A stretch of DNA of 64,000 nucleotides from Uloborus plumipes (Eukaryota > Arthropoda > Arachnida > Araneae > Uloboridae), in contig JAXGGA010004679.1 of assembly GCA_038373865.1 (NCBI GenBank), positions 1 to 64,000 on the forward strand. Direction: 5' to 3'. Shown piece by piece: positions 58,093-64,000 of the stretch (positions are counted from its first letter, which is position 1; each line of letters begins with the position of its first letter). A model generated the notes under the pieces. That model saw only the letters and a program-made list of their open reading frames with translations, had not been told where the DNA came from and did no database searches. The position numbers and the translations under genes were made by a program.

Positions 58093-59565
58093 TCTTCTTT
58101 TTGCTAATAATAAAGCTGAAGGTGGGTCTGAATGTCTTTCTTTCTTTCCTTCCTTCTTTCTGTCACTCTGTCGGTGACGTCAACGTAGGCTCAAAACCGT
58201 TCGGTCGATTTTCATAAAATTTGGCACAAAATTAGTTTATAGCATGGGGGTGTACACTTCGAAGCCTTTTTTTTTTTTAAATGTTAATTTTTCACATAAA
58301 TTTGATAAAATGGTGGAGAAATATTTCATATACATTTTCTAATCTTATGCCATTCGAAAGCTTAGAATTTTCTGCTAAAATGATGTCAGTTTGAAGCTTC
58401 TACGAGCATTAAAAGAGCTGTAATAATTGTTTATAGCATCCCGGAATTCAAGGGTTATCTTGAGCAAATCAAACGATTCTAATTGGTTAAGCTTAATAAT
58501 AAAATTAAATAATTAAGGCGGAATTGAATTTATTTCCTCAACGGAAATTAACTTTTGTCAACGCCTCCTAAATACTAAATGCCTATAACATTTGCTTCGC
58601 TACCATAGAGATGTGTTCAACATTAAACGCCACCTTGCGGCAATCCGATGATGTCGTTGTTATTTTTCGATTCGTTAATTTTTAAATTTAAATTCAGAAA
58701 TGAACCAATCGTTAATTTTTGGAAGAACTCCGGTAGATGGCAGTGTATCGTGAACCAAGGGAACTTTTCAGCTATTGGCGATGGATCCAAACAATATTCG
58801 AGTTAAATTTTTTGATTGGTTGATTTTTAAATTTAAATTTAGAAATGAACCAATCTTTAATTTCTCTTTCTCGAAGAACTCTGGTAGATGGCAGTGTATC
58901 GTGAACATAGAATGAAATCTTGCTCTGTGCTAAAAACCGGGAAGTTTCAGGCATTTAGTATTTAGGAGGCGTTGCTTTTGTTTAATAACCACGATTATGT
59001 CTTTTAGTTCTTTTTATTGTTTCATTTTTTATTCTTTATGTTTTTAAACACAGTTTTTTTATATTTTTTAAACACATTCACACAACAGCGGTCCAAGCCT
59101 TTCTGTCTTATTGACAATAAATTAAATCGAAATATTTTCGCTATAAGATAAATATCGTCTAATTTTATTTTCTCAATTTTAATTAAAAATATTGCTTTGA
59201 TTGCTTTACATTTAAATGAAACTTATAATTTATTCATTGTGTTTTTAATCGTCAATTTCCTTCGGAATGGATGTTACAAGTGATTATTTTATTTGTGACT
59301 TTAACTGTAAAATACTTCTCTCTGCTCTGGCGGTTTCGAATGATTTTAAGCATTTTTCAATGAGATGGATGTCTCTTTTTTAAAGGAAGTTTTGACTGAT
59401 AGTTGTCATCACTGTATTAGGATTTTCTAATTGCTTCATAGAATATGCCTGAAGTCTAGGTAAAATTATGTGTTTATATTTTAACTAACAAAACAAAGTC
59501 TTTCTTTTTATTTTGGAGACGGATGGAACTTAATCGCACGAGCTCAGCCGTGCTGGTGCAGCTAG
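58093..59565 (+). mobile_element. Helitron (about 1.47 kb) with a nested MITE
   Basis: The 3' end has hairpin GCACG (59536-59540) with CGTGC (59549-59553), then CTAG at 59562-59565 before T. The 5' end is a TC-initiated TTTTTGCTAATAATAAAGCT stretch; its exact first base is blurred by the (ATTCT)n run. Just inside lies TTCGGTCGATTTTCATAAAA, a phrase style common near Helitron heads. A 416-bp MITE is nested at 58559-58974. No helicase frame. Confidence 0.7.
58552..58981. mobile_element. 416-bp MITE with perfect 26-bp TIRs and 7-bp duplication CTTTTGT
   Basis: The ends 58559-58584 and 58949-58974 are perfect 26-bp inverted repeats starting CAACGCCTCCTAAATACTAA. CTTTTGT lies at 58552-58558 and 58975-58981. 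Inside, a ~90-bp segment is present twice (58677-58759 and 58824-58907; shared AGAAATGAACCAATC and GTAGATGGCAGTGTATCGTG). Superfamily uncertain: a 7-bp duplication is unusual. Confidence 0.85.
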
Positions 59566-60255
59566 TAGATAAATAAAGGAAAAGAGGTTGTACTTTTTAA
59601 AGTGTTTAATTTGTTCTAATAACTACCTTGTTTTACGTTTTATGTCTTACTTTTACTTTAACTTTACCACTGTAACAGGATTTTCTGAACTCGGACTATT
59701 TTTAAAGCAAATAGGTACATAAAAAAAAAAATTATTTCTGAACCCTGCGTTTTATTTTGTTGTCTTATTAAAATCTACTAAATCAGTAGGGGAAGAAGCA
59801 GACTGACCGAAATTATCTCATTTCTTATCAACTCTCACGCGAGTTTCTATTTCTCAAAAAAGCAAATTTCCCCCAACACGGAAAAATAATCGTTTTCTGT
59901 TATCTTCTTCCACCTTTGCTTCATTTCTTAGCCATCACTTCTTCCCCCGCTTAGAATAACCCAAATTTTTATTTCGGAAAATAGGAGAAGTAAAGAAAAA
60001 AAGTAAGAAAAAAAGAAAAACGAAACGTGAATGTTCCGGGTGCAGTAGAAGAAGAAAAACGAGCCTAGGGTGCGGAAGAGAAGACAGTAATGGAATTTTC
60101 GGAAGTAATTAGGAAGTGAAGGGGCTTCTAGAGGAGGGTCCCCTGCTTGTCGAAGGGTAGGAGGGGCCATGGAGATCGAGCCATCTGGACCTCACTCCAC
60201 AACTTGGGAAATAGGGGTGTGAACCGGCTTCGGATGTCTGCGGGGAGAAAAAATG
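59566..60255. other. Unique sequence, GC-richer at 60040-60250
   Basis: No gene or repeat recognised. A minus-strand 80-codon frame (59928-60170) is rich in Phe/Leu from T tracts. Confidence 0.4.
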
Positions 60256-61100
60256 GTTTCAGTGTAACCATCCAGTGTAGTTTTGTTTTAAAAATGATGT
60301 AAACTTTGGAATTATCTGTTAAAAATGTTGTTGAAGTAATAAGGTGGACTAAACGTTGAATTAACTTTGATTATATGATGTTAACTCAAAAAGTAGTTGT
60401 TGGAAAAGTTATTGGAAAGGTACACTGCAAACAATAAACTGTTGTTTTTACAGTATAATACTGGCAGCCGAGGTTCCTATTTAAAACTGTAAAATGCACA
60501 GTAATAAACTGTAAAACAAGTAATTTCACAGTTTCTTGCTGTAAAGTAAGCAATTTTACAGTTTATTGCCGCAAAATTTAGCTGCATTATACGGTTAAAA
60601 CAACAGTAATAATACTGGCAGCAGAGGCTCCAGTTTAATACTGTAAAATATACGGTAATAAACAGTAAAATTGACAATTATGCAGTTTATTACTGCAAAA
60701 TTAGCAATTTTACAGTTCAGTACTGTAAAAGTAGTAATTTTACAGTTCATTACTGTAAAATTGGAAATTTTTACATTTTATTACTATAACACTAGTTGTA
60801 TTATACTATAAAAACAACATTCATTTTTTACAGTGTGGTTTCAGTGTAACCATCCAGTGTAGTTTTGTTTTAAAAATTATGTTAACTTTGGAATTATCTG
60901 TTGAAAATGCTATTGGAGTAATAAGGTAGACAGAACGTTGAATTAACTTTAATTATATAATGTTAATTTTAAAATTTCCTGTTGAAAATGTTATTGGAGT
61001 AGTGGGGTAGATCGAACGTTAACTTGACTTTAGTTAAATGGTGTTAAATTTAACATTAACTGTCGAAAATGTTATTGATGAAGTAAGGTAACCGACCGTT
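60256..61100. repeat. Diverged ~80-bp tandem repeat interrupted by a TACAGT element
   Basis: The unit has landmarks CTGTTGAAAATGTTATTGGA or its variant, AGTAATAAGGTxGAC, CGTTGAATTAACTTT, ATTATATGATGTTAA. Copies lie near 60300, 60890, 60970 and 61050. The lead-in GGTTTCAGTGTAACCATCCA occurs at about 60256 and again at 60838, on either side of the inserted element at 60423-60835. Confidence 0.75.
60423..60835. mobile_element. TACAGT-family element, copy 14
   Basis: Starts CACTGCAAACAATAAACTGT after TA and ends ATTTTTTACAGTG. A two-unit form with GGCAGCAGAGGCTCCAG in the middle. The TA on the right is not preserved. Confidence 0.88.
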
Positions 61101-61329
61101 AAATAAATACTGAAGCACAATTTCATTTTTAGATGTTCATAACATCGTTAAAAATTGCATCATTTGGTACATGACATTAAGAACATTTTTTTTTAGTTTG
61201 TTATAGTAAGAAAAAAGAGGAAAAAAACGGAGAGTTCATCCCTGAGAGATATGTTATTGTTGTATTAAAGTCATTCAGAGAAAATTTGAAACAAAATGTT
61301 TTTATTTTAAGTATGCCACTAATACTGAA

Positions 61330-61780
61330 AGGGTGTGCTGATGACTGGCTGAAAATTTGGTCTTGGAGAAGTTTCTTACAGAAAAAATTAATCCGACTTG
61401 GTTAAAATATTACACGATGTAAATCCTTACAACAAATAACAGTAACTGATAAATGAGAATCACCTATTTCCAAGTAAGCTGTAATAAAATTGACAGTTAA
61501 GTGCAGAATTACGTCTACTATACTTAATTTTGAAATCAAATATACCTAAAAAAAATGAAATGGTACAAAGTTGGCTGGAAATTCGGCCTTGGATAATTTT
61601 TTCATAAAAAAACTTATGGATGGAAATTTGTTCTTCGGGGGAATTTTTTTTCACAGAGAAACCTCATCCCACTTTGTTGAATTGAAATATTACACGATGT
61701 AAATTCATGCACCAAACAACTGCAACTGAAAAATGAGATTCATCTATTTCCTAATAAGCTGCCTTAATAAAAATTGCTGC
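61330..61780. repeat. Tandem duplication, ~282-bp spacing
   Basis: AATATTACACGATGTAAAT with the following ACAACAAATAACAG / ACCAAACAACTGCA, AAATGAGA-TCA and CTATTTCC sequence occurs at about 61406 and 61687. Preceding sequence is also similar (GGCTGAAAATTTGGTCTTGG against GGCTGGAAATTCGGCCTTGG). Confidence 0.75.
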
Positions 61781-62320
61781 TCTGGGGTGGGCCAGTATAG
61801 TATTCATTTAAAAACGAGTATAGACCATCACTTAATCCGCGAGCACCTAAAATAAATAGCTGGAGAACGTCCGGGCCGAGAACTGATGACTGACAACAGG
61901 AAGGGTGCAGAAAAAAGTTCCATGCCTTAAGGGAGGGTTAAATAGGAAAAAAATAAAGAGAAGAAAGGTTCTTTTCCGGGTGGCATGCTGTGCGAACACA
62001 TGGAGTTCATCAGTTGACGGACGACTTTTGGAATACTCATTCCTTGACGAGGACCAAGCTGGTATGCGATGAAAGAACGGCAGAAATCTGTGAAATCATT
62101 TGTCGCGGCTAAAGCTGCGTTACTACCTCTCAGCGGTTACATTAATTGTGGTGGGCAAGGAGATCATTTAAAAAGCTCTTAGGAGCTCATATCGGCTCAA
62201 TTTCTGACACAATGAAAATAACTGGCTTGGAGATGAAACTGCAGTACCATCTGGGAAGTTCAGTTCGTTGAGTGATGGGGAACTCGATGACTTTTTAAGT
62301 TGCTGTGATTGTGCAATTTA
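61781..62320. promoter_or_regulatory. GC-richer repeat-free block, candidate regulatory DNA
   Basis: More balanced composition than its flanks, no transposon ends and frequent stops in all frames. No strong motif pair seen. Confidence 0.2.
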
Positions 62321-64000
62321 TTTGTTGGTAAATATTTCGCCGGAATGTATTTGATACCCTAAAAATTAATCACCGGTGCCCTGTAAAGTTATTATTTGTT
62401 TATAATTAAAATGATATCTAGAAGTATTTGATAGGGGAGCAAAGAAGGCGATTGGCAGTTACCATTCCAAAACACTAAGTCAAAGCCAAGGAGTTTGGGA
62501 GGGTAACTGTCCTTCCACTGAGAGCCATAATGCCACCCCTTTGAATGTTAATATCTACAAGTGTTACGACAGTAATGACACTCTTCCATGGTCAACGACA
62601 GCTCAAAATGCACTAATATTGCTTGTAATACTAAAACTTTTCATACTCCGGTTTTCCACTTGCTGATTCGATAAATTTGAAGTTTGCTTCTACAGGTAAC
62701 TACTTTTCCGACTTAAACTTTCATCAATTTATTGAAGACTATATAATGTTGGGAAAAGCTCTAAAATGGTGGGAATTGTTAAGTCTTGGAGTTTGATAAC
62801 CTTCATGGAGGTTTTTCATGGAGCTGCTTTGAATCCGGACATCGATTAGGAGAATACCAGCAATTCTTCCTTATCATACATCATACACTTAACATTAACA
62901 CAAGTCGTAGATAAATATGGCTGAATCAAAATAAAATGAGCTCAAAGAACAAATGTTTTTACCAACTCTGCGGAGTCAGTGGAGAAATGACAACTTAGAA
63001 TTTTTAAGCCTTCAACTCCTGACTTGTCTCCGACTCCTTCACCCCAATATTGAGTCCGACTCCGACCCCGCAGTATAGCTTACATTGTAAAACAATTATT
63101 GTTGAGATCATCTGTTTTTATTTTCATGCTGAAGTTGTAATTTATTTATTTAATTTTTGGCAACGGAAAGTAAAAGAAAATTCATAATGCATTTTTAAAA
63201 CATAAAGAAAGAGCTTCGCAGACGATTGTTTTTGGGGGTGGGGATAAAAATTATATATTTAAGACGCTGTTTCATTATTTGATTATTATTTATTTATTTT
63301 ATTTTAATTGTCGGCAGCGGATTAAAAATAAATTCCGAGGCATTTTATTTAACCCAAAAGCTACGAGCGATTGTTTTTGATAATAAATTATTTATTATTT
63401 TTCTGATAAAAGGTATTTAATTTGATGTGCTTTCTAGTTTTAATTCTTTTTTTCCTTGAAAACGATTAAAGAATTTTTTATGGAAAAAAAAAAACTTATA
63501 TAGATTAGCTGAATTGTTGAAAAGTGCTACTACTTTTATTTGTTCATTTGTTTCATTTTTACGCATCTATTTTATCAGATGAGAGAGACATTTGTTTTTA
63601 TGATTATTATTATTTTTTTTTTTTTTTTAGAAATTAGCTTCAAATTCTAAAAATGCATGTATGACATACATTTCTAGTCTAAATAACTAAGAGAGTATTG
63701 TTCACATGCAAGAATGGCGATATTGGTGTACAAAACGGTAGGCTCGTTTATTTCTGGCTGGAACGTCTCGTTCTTTTTCAAGTTAAATGCACTGGAACAA
63801 ATATTCGTTCATAAGTCGTCTTATTTCATAAATTGTAAGCATATATTTATGGAATCTAATCTATGAAGTTTATCGCTTAATAAAAAAGAAAAAAAAATCT
63901 ATTATGAAAGTAATGCCAAGCTCCAGCTACTCCTTTTATGCCTATTAAGTCTTTATTACCTTTACATAACATTTTTTATATACTAATTGCACTATTTATT
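62321..64000. other. AT-rich unique sequence
   Basis: Contains a short GACTCC-rich patch at about 62966-63075 (CTCCGACTCC, GAGTCCGACTCCGAC), T tracts near 63610-63628 and (ATTT)-rich stretches. No gene supported. Confidence 0.45.
62966..63075. repeat. GACTCC-rich simple-repeat remnant
   Basis: GGAGTC/GACTCC occurs repeatedly (CTGCGGAGTCAGTGGAG, CTCCGACTCC, GAGTCCGACTCCGACC) within about 100 bp of otherwise AT-rich DNA. Confidence 0.5.

Noticed and set aside
1..64000. tRNA, rRNA or retrotransposon reverse transcriptase genes
   Set aside because: No cloverleaf with A/B boxes, no rRNA core sequence and no reverse transcriptase motif was found by eye on either strand; a dedicated search could still find decayed pieces.

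Overview
The window reads as AT-rich animal nuclear DNA, most likely from an arthropod and possibly an arachnid; that placement is an impression from composition and repeat types, not proof. No tRNA, rRNA, CRISPR array, bacterial-type operon or complete protein-coding gene can be supported. Open frames are short, in all six frames, and mostly fall in low-complexity or repeat DNA. The window is best described as a gene desert or the interior of very large introns, packed with small DNA transposons.

The dominant feature is a dispersed family, here called the TACAGT family. It has termini of the CACTG...CAGTG type, is flanked by TA, and is internally built from short palindromic TTTTACAG/CTGTAAAA units. 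I find fifteen loci: about 3.6, 5.8, 10.1, 14.3, 14.7, 17.0, 17.9, 24.0, 26.3, 31.2 (fragment), 33.7, 38.3, 44.4/46.7 (split by another transposon), 54.9 and 60.4 kb. Around and inside them lie other elements with legible ends and target-site duplications: hAT-type (8-bp duplications at 3.8, 24.9 and 40.8 kb), TTAA-type piggyBac-like (1.4, 20.3, 30.4 kb), TWA-type PIF/Harbinger-like (36.3 and 51.2-54.9 kb, possibly 39.3 and 50.5 kb), a 7-bp-duplication element (58.6 kb), Helitrons with hairpin plus CTAG ends (25.1, 47.9 and 58.1 kb) and TA-flanked pogo/Tigger-like elements (26.7, 38.8, 44.5, 56.5 kb). Only the 44.5-kb pogo-like element keeps a recognisable decayed transposase; the 56.5-kb one keeps a fragment of the C-terminal tail.

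The most striking structure is at 51.2-54.9 kb. Three members of one TIR family sit directly next to each other, each separated by a single TAA. The two long ones (about 1.77 kb each) face opposite ways, making a 3.5-kb near-perfect palindrome. A second recurring theme is that all the pogo-like elements carry several internal copies of their own terminal motif.

Between repeats lie a few GC-richer, repeat-free blocks (around 5.3, 8.7, 11.1, 29.1-29.8, 33.2-33.6, 55.3-55.9 and 61.8-62.3 kb) that look like candidate regulatory DNA. The 55.9-kb block carries a perfect inverted pair of Hox/PBX-like sites. Three short minus-strand segments (37.53-37.65, 28.75-28.84 and 21.75-21.88 kb) look like exons with plausible splice signals. 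They could belong to one spread-out minus-strand gene whose first coding exon encodes a hydrophobic leader, but this is a hypothesis that needs RNA evidence.
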